Positions 1 through 8,650 of a stretch of DNA of 30,309 bases are shown here, one piece after another (the first letter of the stretch is position 1; the number at the start of each line of letters is the position of its first letter). The DNA is from Oscillibacter sp. (lineage in GTDB: Bacteria; Bacillota; Clostridia; Oscillospirales; Oscillospiraceae). The stretch spans positions 1 through 30,309 of the forward strand of contig VSMY01000018.1 of the NCBI GenBank assembly GCA_009773995.1, read 5' to 3'. The position numbers were made by a program, and so were the translations under genes. Under the pieces are notes generated by a model. The model did no database searches. It was not told the origin of the DNA and saw only the letters and a program-made list of their open reading frames with translations.

Positions 1-572
1 CATTTCTGGACCATGGTCAGGGCTACGTCGCGTCCGTCCTCGGTGGTCAGGGTGTCCACGGTGTCGGTGACCTTGTAGCTGCCGCTCTGGATGGATTTGA
101 TGGTGCCTTTCAGGTTGGGGGGCACCATGATTTTGTGGAGCACTACCGGGGTCTCGGGGACGGTGCCGATGACGTCGCCGCCAATCACCTTGTCCCCGGC
201 TTTCGCCGTGGCGGTGAAGTCCCACTTTTTCTCGTGGTCCAGGGGGGAGACCTCCACGCCGCGGGTGATATTGTTGCCGTGGACCTTTTCCATGATTTTC
301 TCCAGCGGGCGCTGGATGCCGTCATAGATGCCCTCGATCATGCCGGGGCCCAGCTCCACGCTCATGGGCGCTCCGGTGGTCTCGACGACGGCGCCAGGGC
401 CCAGGCCCGAGGTCTCCTCATAGACCTGGATGGAGGCGGCGTCGCCCTTCATGGTCAGGATCTCGCCGATCAGGCGCTGGGGGCCGACGCGGACCACGTC
501 GCTCATGTTGGCGTTGGAGAGGCCCGTAGCGACCACCAGCGGCCCGGAAACTTTAACAACTTTGCCGCTCAA
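1..572 (-). CDS. atpA: V-type ATP synthase subunit A, N-terminal part (cut by window edge)
   Basis: Catalytic subunit of the V1 head, which binds nucleotide and drives or uses ion flow through the membrane ring. About 190 N-terminal residues are visible, beginning SGKVVKVSGPLVVATGLSNA, followed by VRVGPQRLIGEIL and SIQVYEETSGLGPG, which is the N-terminal beta-barrel of the A/V-type A subunit. PLDHEKKWDFTA belongs to the A-subunit-specific inserted domain. The P-loop and the rest lie beyond position 1. The start is inferred as TTG (572-570): no ATG or GTG lies in frame near the conserved N terminus, and an in-frame stop precedes it. The SD is modest (AGAAAGG, about 12 bases away) and overlaps the end of the F subunit gene. 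It is the last visible gene of the operon; B and D would be expected next. Confidence 0.93.
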   Translation of the reverse strand, partial: MSGKVVKVSGPLVVATGLSNANMSDVVRVGPQRLIGEILTMKGDAASIQVYEETSGLGPGAVVETTGAPMSVELGPGMIEGIYDGIQRPLEKIMEKVHGNNITRGVEVSPLDHEKKWDFTATAKAGDKVIGGDVIGTVPETPVVLHKIMVPPNLKGTIKSIQSGSYKVTDTVDTLTTEDGRDVALTMVQK

Positions 573-590
573 TATTTCACACTACCTTTC

Positions 591-908
591 TTAAAGGATG
601 TCGGCTCCTACCGCTCTTTCAATCGCGCGCTGAATGTTGTTCTTGCCGATGCCCAGGGACCCCTGCCGGCCGGGGATGAGGATGATGGCGGGGCGGATTT
701 CGTCCTTGTAGCGGGAAATCACGTCCTCCAGGTCCTTGGCCAGCTGCTCCGTGAGGTAAATCACGGCGCAGTTTCCGCGGGCCAGCTCCTTGATTTTCTC
801 CCTGGCCTCCGCCGCGTCCGCGACGGGGTAGGTGTCCAGTCCCAGGGCGCGGAAGCCCATGACGGACTCCCAATCGCCGATGGCGGCGATTTGATAGGTC
901 ATAGCCAT
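591..908 (-). CDS. atpF: V-type ATP synthase subunit F
   Basis: Small central-stalk subunit (E. hirae NtpG equivalent) that sits at the rotor and modulates ATP hydrolysis. The 105 residues match the family size. The N terminus MAMTYQIAAIGDWESVMGF gives the usual strand leading to a G-D pair and a central-stalk helix. The middle has AIIYLTEQ-like text (CAVIYLTEQLA), and the C terminus has the typical PAIILIPGRQGS motif. The start ATG at 908 is chosen over 902 because the AGGTG SD is about 5 bases upstream of it. It lies between subunits C and A, as in other Firmicute V-type operons. Confidence 0.95.
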   Translation of the reverse strand: MAMTYQIAAIGDWESVMGFRALGLDTYPVADAAEAREKIKELARGNCAVIYLTEQLAKDLEDVISRYKDEIRPAIILIPGRQGSLGIGKNNIQRAIERAVGADIL

Positions 909-925
909 AATGTCACCTCACCGCC

Positions 926-1924
926 TTACACATACCCGGCCCGGAGCCGGGAACGGATGACCTCGGCGGGCAGGCCCGCCCCGCGGCCCATGAGCAGGAT
1001 GCGGATGTTCGTATACTCCGTCTCCCGGGCCGCCAGATACCCCAGCAGCGGGGCCTCGCCGAAGGGCACGAACTGGGCCCCGGCCAGGTACTCGCCCACC
1101 GCGTCGTCGCAGAGCTTCTCGAAGGCCGTCAGCGATCCGCCCCGGAGGGCTTCCGCTCCCGCCTCCGCCGCCGCCTGGAGGGGCGTGGGGCCATAGAGCT
1201 CCTGGAGGGAACCGGAGTTCCCCGCGGCGGCCACGGCGTCCGCGCCGATGTCGCCGCCCTCCAGAAGGACCGTTTTCAGGAAGTCTCCGCTTTTGCCCAT
1301 CCGCAGGGTGCGGACCAGGGCGCGGAGGTTCGCCGCGTCGATTTGGATCTTCACGTAGCCCGCGAGAAACGCGCTGCCCGTCTCCTGAGCCACCTGCGCC
1401 ATCTCCTGATAGCACCAGCGATCCAGTACAATGTCGGAAAGCTGGGGGTCCCGGGTGGAATCCAGCACCTCCCTGGCCTCCGCCGCCGCGGCGGCCAGGG
1501 TCTCCGGCAGCTCGTCCAGCCGCCCGGCCTGGACGGCCTCCTTCAGCTCCGCCGCGCCGACCCGGCCCATATCCATCAGCATGGAGTCGGGGCTTACGTC
1601 CATGGCCTGGGCCTTCAGCACGGCCTTGATGTTGTGATAGTCGTATTTCAGCTTGAAAATGTCGATATACCTGGGGTCCGGCGCGCCGTCCAGCACGTCG
1701 GAGAGGGTGGCCTCCCGGGCCGCCGAGAGGGCGGCGTCCATAGCCTCGGGGTTCCGTGCGTCCAGCTCAGGATATCCGCACTCCTGGAGGAGCTTGACGG
1801 CTTCCTCGTCCGTGCGGGCGTCCAGAACCTGTTCCATCCGTTCCCGTGTCAGGAGCCCGGTCTCCATGGCCTTGATGCGGGCCGAGATCGCCAGGTAATC
1901 GGTGTCTTTGATTTTGTTAGCCAA
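926..1924 (-). CDS. atpC: V-type ATP synthase subunit C
   Basis: Socket subunit (V0 subunit d/C type) that couples the central stalk to the membrane ring. It has 332 residues, near the usual 330-350, is largely helical and has no membrane segments. The N terminus reads ANKIKDTDYLAISARIKAME, and FKLKYDYHNIKAVLKA is the typical motif of the family. The C terminus holds LLGYLAARETEYTNIRILLMG, close to the conserved end of subunit C. The start codon is TTG (1924-1922), supported by an excellent AAGGAGG SD 7 bases upstream. It is 15 bases downstream of subunit E. Confidence 0.94.
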   Translation of the reverse strand: MANKIKDTDYLAISARIKAMETGLLTRERMEQVLDARTDEEAVKLLQECGYPELDARNPEAMDAALSAAREATLSDVLDGAPDPRYIDIFKLKYDYHNIKAVLKAQAMDVSPDSMLMDMGRVGAAELKEAVQAGRLDELPETLAAAAAEAREVLDSTRDPQLSDIVLDRWCYQEMAQVAQETGSAFLAGYVKIQIDAANLRALVRTLRMGKSGDFLKTVLLEGGDIGADAVAAAGNSGSLQELYGPTPLQAAAEAGAEALRGGSLTAFEKLCDDAVGEYLAGAQFVPFGEAPLLGYLAARETEYTNIRILLMGRGAGLPAEVIRSRLRAGYV

Positions 1925-1939
1925 GACACTTCCTCCTTG

Positions 1940-2524
1940 TCATGAGAACAGCTTCTTCACCACTTCTCCCGCGGTCTCCGCCTTCTGCAGGCGCACCAGG
2001 GTGTCGAACGCGCAGTTGACCTCCACGTTCTCGGAGCGGAGGATGAAGCCGCCTGGAATGGAACGGGTCTCGCCGGAGAGGGTCAATTTCTTGCCCCCGT
2101 CCTTGTTGGCCTTTTCCACGGCGGCCTTGCCCACCTTGCGGCGGTCGGCCTCGGAGAAGATGACCTCCTCCTTCCCGGTGGAGGACGCCTGGACCAGCAG
2201 CTCCGCCAGCACGGCGGCGTACTTCTCCTCGGGCAGGGAGCAGAGCTTCCGGAGGGCCAGGTCATAGGCTTTCTCCACCATCTCCTGCTTGGCGGCCAGG
2301 GCGGCCTTCCGGGCCTCCATCTGGGCCGTGCCCGCCAGGCGCTCCTCCCGCTCCGCGGCGGCCTTTTTGTTCCTCGCGTCCAGGTCCGCCGCCTCAGCGT
2401 CCGCCTGGGCCTGGTACTTGGCGGCGATCTTCTCCGCCTCGGCCCGGGCCTCGCCCAGGACGCGGTCGATCTCCGCCTGGGCGTCGGCGCTGATGCGCTG
2501 GGTGATTTTTTCAATTCCGTTCAT
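1940..2524 (-). CDS. atpE: V-type ATP synthase subunit E
   Basis: Peripheral-stalk subunit that pairs with the H/G-type coiled coil (5030-5344) to hold the head against rotation. It has 194 residues. The N-terminal half is a long charged alanine-rich helix (about residues 8-100, many A, E, K and R) that forms the coiled coil. The C-terminal half is a globular head-binding domain with GGFILRSENVEVNCAFDTLV, a recognisable E-subunit motif. The start ATG follows GGGGATTGAACC. It is about 26 bases downstream of the K gene. Confidence 0.93.
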   Translation of the reverse strand: MNGIEKITQRISADAQAEIDRVLGEARAEAEKIAAKYQAQADAEAADLDARNKKAAAEREERLAGTAQMEARKAALAAKQEMVEKAYDLALRKLCSLPEEKYAAVLAELLVQASSTGKEEVIFSEADRRKVGKAAVEKANKDGGKKLTLSGETRSIPGGFILRSENVEVNCAFDTLVRLQKAETAGEVVKKLFS

Positions 2525-2550
2525 GGTTCAATCCCCTTTCTTCGGGGCGC

Positions 2551-3105
<555 letters not shown>

Positions 3106-5028
3106 TTACTTTGTGACGTCCACGTATTTGGTCTCCATGGCCAGGGGCCGGAAGGGCTTGCCGCCGTCCTCATAGAACTTGCCGAAGTACTCCAGACACT
3201 GGAGCCGGAGGTCGTGGACGTAGCAGCCCAGCAGGTTCAGCGCGAAGTTCAGCGCGTTGCCCGCCAGGGAGATCACAAGGAAAATGATGATGTTGCCGGG
3301 AATCGCCCCCAGGGTGTTGAACACCTGGGCGATGACGCTGCCCGCCAGCATCAGGGCCATGAGACGGGCGTAGGAGAGGATGTCGCCGAAGTAGCCCGTC
3401 ACATGGTTGTAGAGGGAGCCGAAGATGCCCATGATCTTGCCGAAGCCCTGGCCGGTGACCAGGGGCCCGATGACGATCAGGGCCAGCCCCGCGTAAAGCA
3501 CCAGGTTCGTCACGCCCACCGCCATCAGTCCGATGCCGATGAAGACGATCCACCAGGTGACCTCCTCGAAAATGGCGTCCAGCACCTGGCCCGCCTTGAG
3601 CTTGCGGATGAAGCTGACGGCCATGCCGGTGACGATCTGGACCATTCCCAGGGCCATGGCCCCCACGAGAATCATGAGGGTGTCGTTCAGCGGCGTGAAC
3701 AGGGCCGGGAGGGCGAAGTCCCCGCCGGTGGTGAGCTTCACCACCTGGGTGAGGAAGTCCCCGAAGAAGCCGCCGGTCAGCGCGCCCCAGAAGAAGGTGG
3801 AGACGCCGCACAGCTGCAAAAGGCCCATCATGTGGCCCATGGTGCCCTTGGGCCGGAATTTCTTCGAGATGATGGTGCCCGCCAGGAACATCAAAATGCC
3901 GTAGCCCATGTCCGCCATCATGATGCCGTAGAACAAAATGAAGAAGGGCGCCATGAGGGGGTTGGGGTCCACGTTGTTGTACGCGGGGAGGGAGTACATC
4001 TCCGTCACCATGTTCAGCGGCTTGGTAAACCAGTTGTTCTTCAGCCGCACCGGCACGTCCGGGATGTCCTCCTCGGCGGGGTCCTCCGCCTCCCAGGCGC
4101 AGCCCTTGCTCTCCAGCAGGGCCTGGACCTCGCTCAGGTTTTCCGCCGGGGCCCAGCCCTCGAAGAAGACGATGGTCCCGTCGGTGAGGAGGCGCTCGGT
4201 GTTCTGGTCCTCCGCCGCCGCGGCGCTTAGCCGGTCGGCGTAGAGCCGGAGCCTGTCCCGCTCCGGGGCCAGGGCGGCGATGGCGGCCTCGGCCTCCTGC
4301 CGCTTGGCGCGGTTCTCCTCCAGGGCCTTGTCCAGGGCCGCGACATTCTCCGCCGCCGTGCCCGTCACGCCCTGAAAGACCGTGACGCTGAACCCGTGGG
4401 GCCGGAGAATCTCCAGGGCCTTCTCCTCCTCTTCCCGGTGGGCCACCAGAAGGCAGCAGCGCTGCTGCTTGTCGGCGCTGATCTCATAGAGCTCCGCCGC
4501 GGCGTCCGCCAGCTCGTTGCGGATGGCGGCGGTGTCCGCCGCGCCGGGGAAGACCCCCAGGCGGAAGACCGCGTGCTCCGTGCCCCCCAGCTCCAGGGGC
4601 ATGTCCAGGGGGACCCAGGGCTCCAGCCCGGCCTTCCGGCTCAGGAGGCGGTTCTCCTCCCCCTGTAAGCGGGAGAGGTCCTGCAAATACCCGTTGATCT
4701 CCCCGCTGACGGCCCGGGAGCTCTCCAGGGTCTCGTCGCTGAGGAACTCCGCCTCGCTGACCGCCCGGCGCTGGATGAAGAGCCCGTCCTTGGTTCCGCC
4801 GTAGCGCTTCAGGGCCGCCAGGGCGGCCCCGGCCTCCCCCTGCTCATTCTTGGTCTCCGCCAAGCGGGAGGCATCCCGCCGCAGCAGCGCCGCCCAGGCG
4901 GGGTCCGAGAGCTTTCCGGCGGGCTCGCTGATCTCCACACAGCCCAGGCGCAGAAGCTCCCGCAGGAGGGCGTCCCGGCTGTCGGCCATGGCCATGACGC
5001 GGAGCTTTTTCATTTTTACAATGGCCAT
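3106..5028 (-). CDS. atpI: V-type ATP synthase subunit I (membrane stator, a-type)
   Basis: Stator subunit of the V0 sector that forms the ion half-channels against the K ring. The 640 residues are a normal length. The N-terminal half (about 1-330) is cytoplasmic, begins MAIVKMKKLRVMAMADSRDA, and contains two long coiled-coil stretches. The C-terminal half has about seven to eight membrane helices, beginning near PLMAPFFILFYGIMMADMGYG, which is the conserved subunit I signature. Later GYFGDILSYARLMALMLAGS contains the arginine (SYARLMAL) expected in the ion-channel helix. The start ATG lies 1 base after the stop of the upstream gene and has a weak SD, so translational coupling is likely; the MKKL methionine at 5013 is an alternative start. 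Confidence 0.95.
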   Translation of the reverse strand: MAIVKMKKLRVMAMADSRDALLRELLRLGCVEISEPAGKLSDPAWAALLRRDASRLAETKNEQGEAGAALAALKRYGGTKDGLFIQRRAVSEAEFLSDETLESSRAVSGEINGYLQDLSRLQGEENRLLSRKAGLEPWVPLDMPLELGGTEHAVFRLGVFPGAADTAAIRNELADAAAELYEISADKQQRCCLLVAHREEEEKALEILRPHGFSVTVFQGVTGTAAENVAALDKALEENRAKRQEAEAAIAALAPERDRLRLYADRLSAAAAEDQNTERLLTDGTIVFFEGWAPAENLSEVQALLESKGCAWEAEDPAEEDIPDVPVRLKNNWFTKPLNMVTEMYSLPAYNNVDPNPLMAPFFILFYGIMMADMGYGILMFLAGTIISKKFRPKGTMGHMMGLLQLCGVSTFFWGALTGGFFGDFLTQVVKLTTGGDFALPALFTPLNDTLMILVGAMALGMVQIVTGMAVSFIRKLKAGQVLDAIFEEVTWWIVFIGIGLMAVGVTNLVLYAGLALIVIGPLVTGQGFGKIMGIFGSLYNHVTGYFGDILSYARLMALMLAGSVIAQVFNTLGAIPGNIIIFLVISLAGNALNFALNLLGCYVHDLRLQCLEYFGKFYEDGGKPFRPLAMETKYVDVTK

Positions 5029-5029
5029 C

Positions 5030-5344
5030 TCAGTTGCTCACAACCCTTCCGACAATAAACTCCGCCGCGGCCTCCAGGCGCTTTTCGGCGGCCTGGCGCA
5101 GCTTGGCGGCGTCCGCCTCCGCGGCCCGGGCGGTCTTTTCCGCCTCGGCAGCGGCCCGCTCCTCCGCCTGGCGCAGAAGCTCCCGGCCGGCCTCCGCCCC
5201 GGCGGCGCGCCGCCTCTGCAAGAGCGCCTGACCTTCCTTTTCCGCGTCGGCGACAAGCTGCTTCGCCTCCGCCTCGGCGGCGGCGCGGCGCTCCCGGACC
5301 TGGTTTTCCACCTGCGTTACCTTTTCGATCGCTTCCAGGGACAT
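5030..5344 (-). CDS. atpH: V-type ATPase peripheral stalk coiled-coil subunit (G/H type)
   Basis: First gene of the operon, 104 residues. It is nearly all one charged helix (MSLEAIEKVTQVENQVRERR, then continuous A/E/K/R text) ending in FIVGRVVSN. This matches the small archaeal/bacterial V-type stalk subunit (AhaH, or NtpF in E. hirae naming) that dimerises with subunit E. The short conserved ending IVxRVV supports the family. The start ATG has an AAGGTGAG SD. It is read from the promoter at 5420-5448. The identity rests on position and coiled-coil character, so the exact symbol is a convention. Confidence 0.85.
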   Translation of the reverse strand: MSLEAIEKVTQVENQVRERRAAAEAEAKQLVADAEKEGQALLQRRRAAGAEAGRELLRQAEERAAAEAEKTARAAEADAAKLRQAAEKRLEAAAEFIVGRVVSN

Positions 5345-5419
5345 TCGTTCTCACCTTCTCTCCATGTGCCATGGCCCCCCGCCTTGGCCTCGCCGGGGCC
5401 CATGGTCATACTAGGATAC

Positions 5420-5448
5420 AGTATAGGCGAAATCTTCCGGTTTTGCAA
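5420..5448 (-). promoter_or_regulatory. SigA-type promoter of the V-type ATPase operon
   Basis: On the minus strand: -35 TTGCAA (5448-5443), 17-base spacer, -10 TATACT (5425-5420). Transcription would start near 5413, giving a leader of about 70 bases before the first gene at 5344. Confidence 0.75.
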
Positions 5449-5481
5449 GGGAATTTTTGCTAAGGCGGCGAAAAGAACGGC

Positions 5482-5515
5482 AAGAAAAAGACGGCCCTCC
5501 CTTTCAGGAGGGCCG
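5482..5515 (-). terminator. Intrinsic terminator after the DUF4180 gene
   Basis: Nine-base-pair GC-rich stem (CGGCCCTCC 5492-5500 with GGAGGGCCG 5507-5515) and a six-base loop. On the minus strand it is followed by TCTTTTTCTTG. It lies between the DUF4180 stop and the ATPase promoter, separating the two minus-strand units. Confidence 0.8.
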
Positions 5516-5546
5516 CCGGAATCCGGAATCCGGAACGCCGCGGGAA

Positions 5547-5912
5547 TTACGCCTGTGCCAGCCGCTCCAGGGCTTCCTCCCTGGAGGCGGCGAAGAAAAA
5601 GTGTTTCCCCTGGTTGGACTCATAGATAAAGTCCCGGAGGGGCTTGCTGGTATAGCGGGAATAGTCGCCGTAAACGGCGGCCTTCACGCGGTAATTGACA
5701 AATTTCTGGAGGATTTCTCCCGCCGCGCCGGTGCTGAGGATGAAGAACTCCTCCCCCAGCACCCGCTTGTCGAGGGCGATGCGCTCCGCCCCCGCCTCGT
5801 ATTTCACGGTCATGGCCAGGTCCAGGGCGGCCTGGGGCGTGGTGATCTCCGCCTGATCGCCGGAAACCACCGCAATCTCCACTCCATTCATTTTGATGTA
5901 TTCGATGTTCAT
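5547..5912 (-). CDS. DUF4180 domain protein
   Basis: Cytoplasmic protein of 121 residues and unknown function. The text MNIEYIKMNGVEIAVVSGDQ, the central GEEFFILSTGAAGEILQKF and the later YRVKAAVYGDYS with KPLRDFIYESN match the DUF4180 family as I know it. That family is common as a single-domain protein in Firmicutes, sometimes beside MarR-type regulators. The start ATG at 5912 is chosen over a longer frame because AAGGAGG lies 7 bases upstream and the family begins here. It has its own near-consensus promoter and terminator, so it is monocistronic, and it is divergent from the NiaR gene. Confidence 0.82.
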   Translation of the reverse strand: MNIEYIKMNGVEIAVVSGDQAEITTPQAALDLAMTVKYEAGAERIALDKRVLGEEFFILSTGAAGEILQKFVNYRVKAAVYGDYSRYTSKPLRDFIYESNQGKHFFFAASREEALERLAQA

Positions 5913-5963
5913 AAAGCTGCCTCCTTCGAGCAAATTTGCGGCGTGAATTCCGGTTAACACCGC

Positions 5964-5992
5964 ATCATAGCACAGTCCGGCCCCCTTGTCAA
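5964..5992 (-). promoter_or_regulatory. SigA-type promoter of the DUF4180 gene
   Basis: Minus strand: -35 TTGACA (5992-5987), 17-base spacer, -10 TATGAT (5969-5964), preceded by TGC so also an extended -10. This is close to consensus and predicts good expression. Confidence 0.8.
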
Positions 5993-6022
5993 ATCCCAGC
6001 CCTTTTCTTTTCTTCCGGATTG

Positions 6023-6031
6023 TGGTATACT
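6023..6031 (+). promoter_or_regulatory. Extended -10 promoter of the niaR-MATE unit
   Basis: TGGTATACT is an extended -10 element. The base run at the -35 position (around 6003-6008, TTTTCT) is a poor match, so the promoter may rely on the TG extension or be regulated. It is 39 bases upstream of the niaR start. Confidence 0.55.
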
Positions 6032-6069
6032 GTTTTTCATTCAAATTTCACTTACAAGGAGGGACCGCT

Positions 6070-6582
6070 ATGCGGGCCGAGGAACGGCGGCAGGCCATTT
6101 TAGAGCATTTGCGGCAGTCCAGCCGCCCCGTCAGCGCGGGAGTTTTGGCGGAGCGCTTCTCCGTCAGCCGCCAGGCGGTGGTGGGGGACGTGGCCCTGCT
6201 CCGGGCCTCCGGGGCGGACATCTCCGCCACCCCCAGGGGCTACGTCATCCTAAAAGCCGACCAGGGCCTCATCCGCCGGATCGCCTGCCGCCACGACGGC
6301 CTGGGCATGGAGGCGGAGCTCTGCGCCGTGGTGGACCAGGGCTGCTCCGTGCTGGACGTCATTGTGGAGCACCCCATTTACGGCCAGCTCACCGGGCCCC
6401 TCCAGCTCTCCAGCCGCTACGACGTGGGCCAGTTCCTCTCCCGCTGCACGGAGGCCGGGGCCCGGCCCCTGTCGGATCTCACCGGGGGCATCCACCTCCA
6501 CACCCTCTCCTGCCCCGGCGAGGACGCGTTCCGCCGGGTTCAGGACGCCCTGCGGAACCTGGGCGTCCTGCTGGAGGGCTGA
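6070..6582 (+). CDS. niaR: NiaR-type transcriptional repressor (HTH plus 3H domain)
   Basis: Niacin-responsive repressor; in Firmicutes the family (YrxA/NiaR) controls NAD salvage and niacin transport. It has 170 residues. Residues 5-60 form an HTH_11-type winged helix (RRQAILEHL, then VLAERFSVSRQAVVGDVALL). Residues about 75-165 form the 3H domain. H75, E83, H142 and H144 have the spacing of the metal-binding His/Glu set described for the Thermotoga homologue. The start ATG at 6070 has an ACAAGGAGG SD; a longer upstream frame lacks one. The MATE exporter gene starts 4 bases after its stop, so the two are co-transcribed. No NAD gene is in view, so the target is unknown. Confidence 0.87.
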   Translation: MRAEERRQAILEHLRQSSRPVSAGVLAERFSVSRQAVVGDVALLRASGADISATPRGYVILKADQGLIRRIACRHDGLGMEAELCAVVDQGCSVLDVIVEHPIYGQLTGPLQLSSRYDVGQFLSRCTEAGARPLSDLTGGIHLHTLSCPGEDAFRRVQDALRNLGVLLEG

Positions 6583-6585
6583 GGC

Positions 6586-7956
6586 ATGAGGCCATCCAGC
6601 GGCATGCGGGACATGACGGCGGGCAGCCCCGCCGGGCACATTCTCTATTTCGCCCTGCCCCTTTTGGCGGGGAGCCTCCTCCAGCAGCTCTACAACATGG
6701 TGGACAGCTGGGTCGTCGGGCGCTACGTGGGGGACGGCGCCCTGGCCGCCGTGGGGGTGGGCTTCCCGGTTTTGACCATGTTTTCCTCCCTGTTCATCGG
6801 CCTCTCCGGGGGCGGCACGGTGGTCATCGCCCAGTTCTTCGGCGCGGGGAAAATGGACCGGGTCCGGGACGCCGTGGACACCATCTACGCCGCCTTCCTC
6901 GCCTCCATCCTCCCCCTGACGGCCCTGGCCCTGCTGGCGGTGGGGCCCATTCTCCGCCTGCTCCAGGTGGAGGAAGCCGCCTATGGCGAAGCCTACCTCT
7001 ATTTGATGGTGGTCTGCGCCGGGCTTATCGGCAGCATTGGCTACAACCTGAACTCCGGCATCTTAGGGGGCCTTGGGAACAGCCGGAGCACCCTGCTCTT
7101 CCTGGCCTCCGCCTCCGTGCTGAACATCGTCCTGGACCTTCTTCTGGTGCTGGCCTTCGGCCTGGGGGTCTTAGGCGTGGCTTTGGGAACCATCATCGCC
7201 CAGGCCTTCTCCTGGCTCTTCGGGGTGTTCTACATCAACCGGCGCTACCCGGAAATCTCCCTCCGCCTCCTGCCCCGGCGGTTCGACCGGGCCCTCTTCC
7301 GGCAGATTATGGGCATCGGCCTCCCGGCGGGGGTGCAGATGTCACTGGTGGCCCTGGGGGCCATGGTGGTGATGGGGAAAATCAATCTCTACGGCAAGGA
7401 GTTCACCGCCGGGTACAACGTGGGCTTCCGGCTGGACCAGCTGGCCTTCCTGCCCATTCAGAGTTTGTCCAGCGCCGTCATCTCCTTCGTGGGCCAGAAC
7501 ATCGGCGCGAAGCAGCCGGACCGGGCCCGGCAGGGCATCCGGGTCACCGTCACCCTCTCCGCCGCCTGGGCGGTGCTGATGACGGCGGTTCTCATGCCCC
7601 TCCGGGAGCCTCTGGTTGCCTTCTTCTCCCCCACTCCGGCGGCGATCCACGCCGGGGCCGTGTACCTCCAGTGCATCATGCCCTTTTACTTCATGTTCGC
7701 CATCATGTTCTGTTTGAACAACGCCATGCGGGGGGCCGGGGACAGCGTGTTCCCCATGGTGGACGTGATTTTGTCCCTCATCCTGGTCCGGGTCCCGGCG
7801 GTCTACTGGCTGGCGGACCGGTTCGGGCCGGATTACATGTACTACGGCATGGCCGTGGGCTGGACCGTGGGCCTGGCCCTGTCCCTGGGGTGGTACTTCT
7901 CGGGCCGGTGGAAGCGGCACGGGAGCCTGGCGGACGAGGGCGGGGAGCGCAGTTAA
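6586..7956 (+). CDS. MATE family multidrug/Na+ efflux transporter
   Basis: Exporter of the MATE (MatE/NorM/DinF-like) family in the cytoplasmic membrane, driven by Na+ or H+. The 456 residues carry about 12 membrane helices. The N-terminal repeat begins GHILYFALPLLAGSLLQQLYNMVDSWVVGR, shown here only by its key parts LPLLAGSLLQQLYNMVDSW and VGDGALAAVGVGFPV, which are hallmark text of the family. The second repeat has GIGLPAGVQMS and SAVISFVGQNIGAKQPDRA. The substrate cannot be told. The start at 6586 has GGAGGG nearby and gives tight coupling to niaR; MRDMT at 6604 is an alternative start. Confidence 0.9.
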   Translation: MRPSSGMRDMTAGSPAGHILYFALPLLAGSLLQQLYNMVDSWVVGRYVGDGALAAVGVGFPVLTMFSSLFIGLSGGGTVVIAQFFGAGKMDRVRDAVDTIYAAFLASILPLTALALLAVGPILRLLQVEEAAYGEAYLYLMVVCAGLIGSIGYNLNSGILGGLGNSRSTLLFLASASVLNIVLDLLLVLAFGLGVLGVALGTIIAQAFSWLFGVFYINRRYPEISLRLLPRRFDRALFRQIMGIGLPAGVQMSLVALGAMVVMGKINLYGKEFTAGYNVGFRLDQLAFLPIQSLSSAVISFVGQNIGAKQPDRARQGIRVTVTLSAAWAVLMTAVLMPLREPLVAFFSPTPAAIHAGAVYLQCIMPFYFMFAIMFCLNNAMRGAGDSVFPMVDVILSLILVRVPAVYWLADRFGPDYMYYGMAVGWTVGLALSLGWYFSGRWKRHGSLADEGGERS

Positions 7957-8008
7957 GCGTCCCGCGCCGCCGGCAGGGCGGCAAAACGAAATTTGTGAGG
8001 AGCGCATG

Positions 8009-8629
8009 ATGGACAGAACTGAACCGTGGCTGCACTGGGCGGTAGAGCTGCAAAGCCTTGCGCAAGCAGGCCTTACCTATGGAAAAGATGTTTATGACCA
8101 CGAACGATATGAACGAATCCGGGAAATATCGGCGGAAATGATGTCTCATATGGCCGGCATCCCGCTTGAAAAGGTGAAGAATCTTTTCTGCAATGAACGC
8201 GGATACCAAACGCCGAAGCTTGATACCCGCGCGGCTATTTTTGATCAGGGGAAAATTCTGCTCGTCCGGGAAAACAACGGGAAATGGTCCCTTCCGGGCG
8301 GTTGGTGCGACGTCGATGTTTCCGTCGGCGAAAACGCGGTAAAGGAAGTCAAAGAAGAAGCGGGCCTGGATGTGACGGCGGACCGCATCATTGCGGTTCA
8401 GGACCGGAAAAAGCATAACCTTCCCGTTTATGCCTACGGCGTTTGTAAGGTGTTTATTCAATGCACCGTCACCGGCGGACATTTTGAGCCGAACATCGAA
8501 ACAACGGAGTGCCGTTATTTCTCAGAAGACGATTTGCCGGACCTTGCGGCGGAAAAGAATACCGAAGAGCAAATCAAGATGTGCTTTTCGGCATACCGCG
8601 CAAGTGATTGGCAAACGCTCTTTGATTAA
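8009..8629 (+). CDS. Nudix hydrolase with Nudix_N helper domain
   Basis: Pyrophosphohydrolase of the YjhB-like group, likely acting on ADP-ribose or related nucleoside diphosphates. Of the 206 residues, 1-60 form the family's N-terminal helical domain (WLHWAVELQSLAQAGLTY). The Nudix fold follows from TRAAIFDQGKILLVREN. The Nudix box reads GGWCDVDVSVGENAVKEVKE then EAGLDV; the usual arginine of REVxEE is a lysine and the first glutamate is replaced, as is common in this subgroup. The ATG at 8009 gives better SD spacing (GAGGAG) than the ATG at 8006. GC content is clearly lower than in the flanking MATE and metG genes, suggesting transfer. Confidence 0.87.
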   Translation: MDRTEPWLHWAVELQSLAQAGLTYGKDVYDHERYERIREISAEMMSHMAGIPLEKVKNLFCNERGYQTPKLDTRAAIFDQGKILLVRENNGKWSLPGGWCDVDVSVGENAVKEVKEEAGLDVTADRIIAVQDRKKHNLPVYAYGVCKVFIQCTVTGGHFEPNIETTECRYFSEDDLPDLAAEKNTEEQIKMCFSAYRASDWQTLFD

Positions 8630-8650
8630 ACAAAGGATGGGGGAACTGCC

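Noticed and set aside
3214..4230. Long plus-strand open frame opposite the ATPase subunit I gene
   Set aside because: Antisense shadow in GC-rich DNA: His/Gly/Arg/Glu-rich text without motifs, SD or family resemblance, covering a certain gene.
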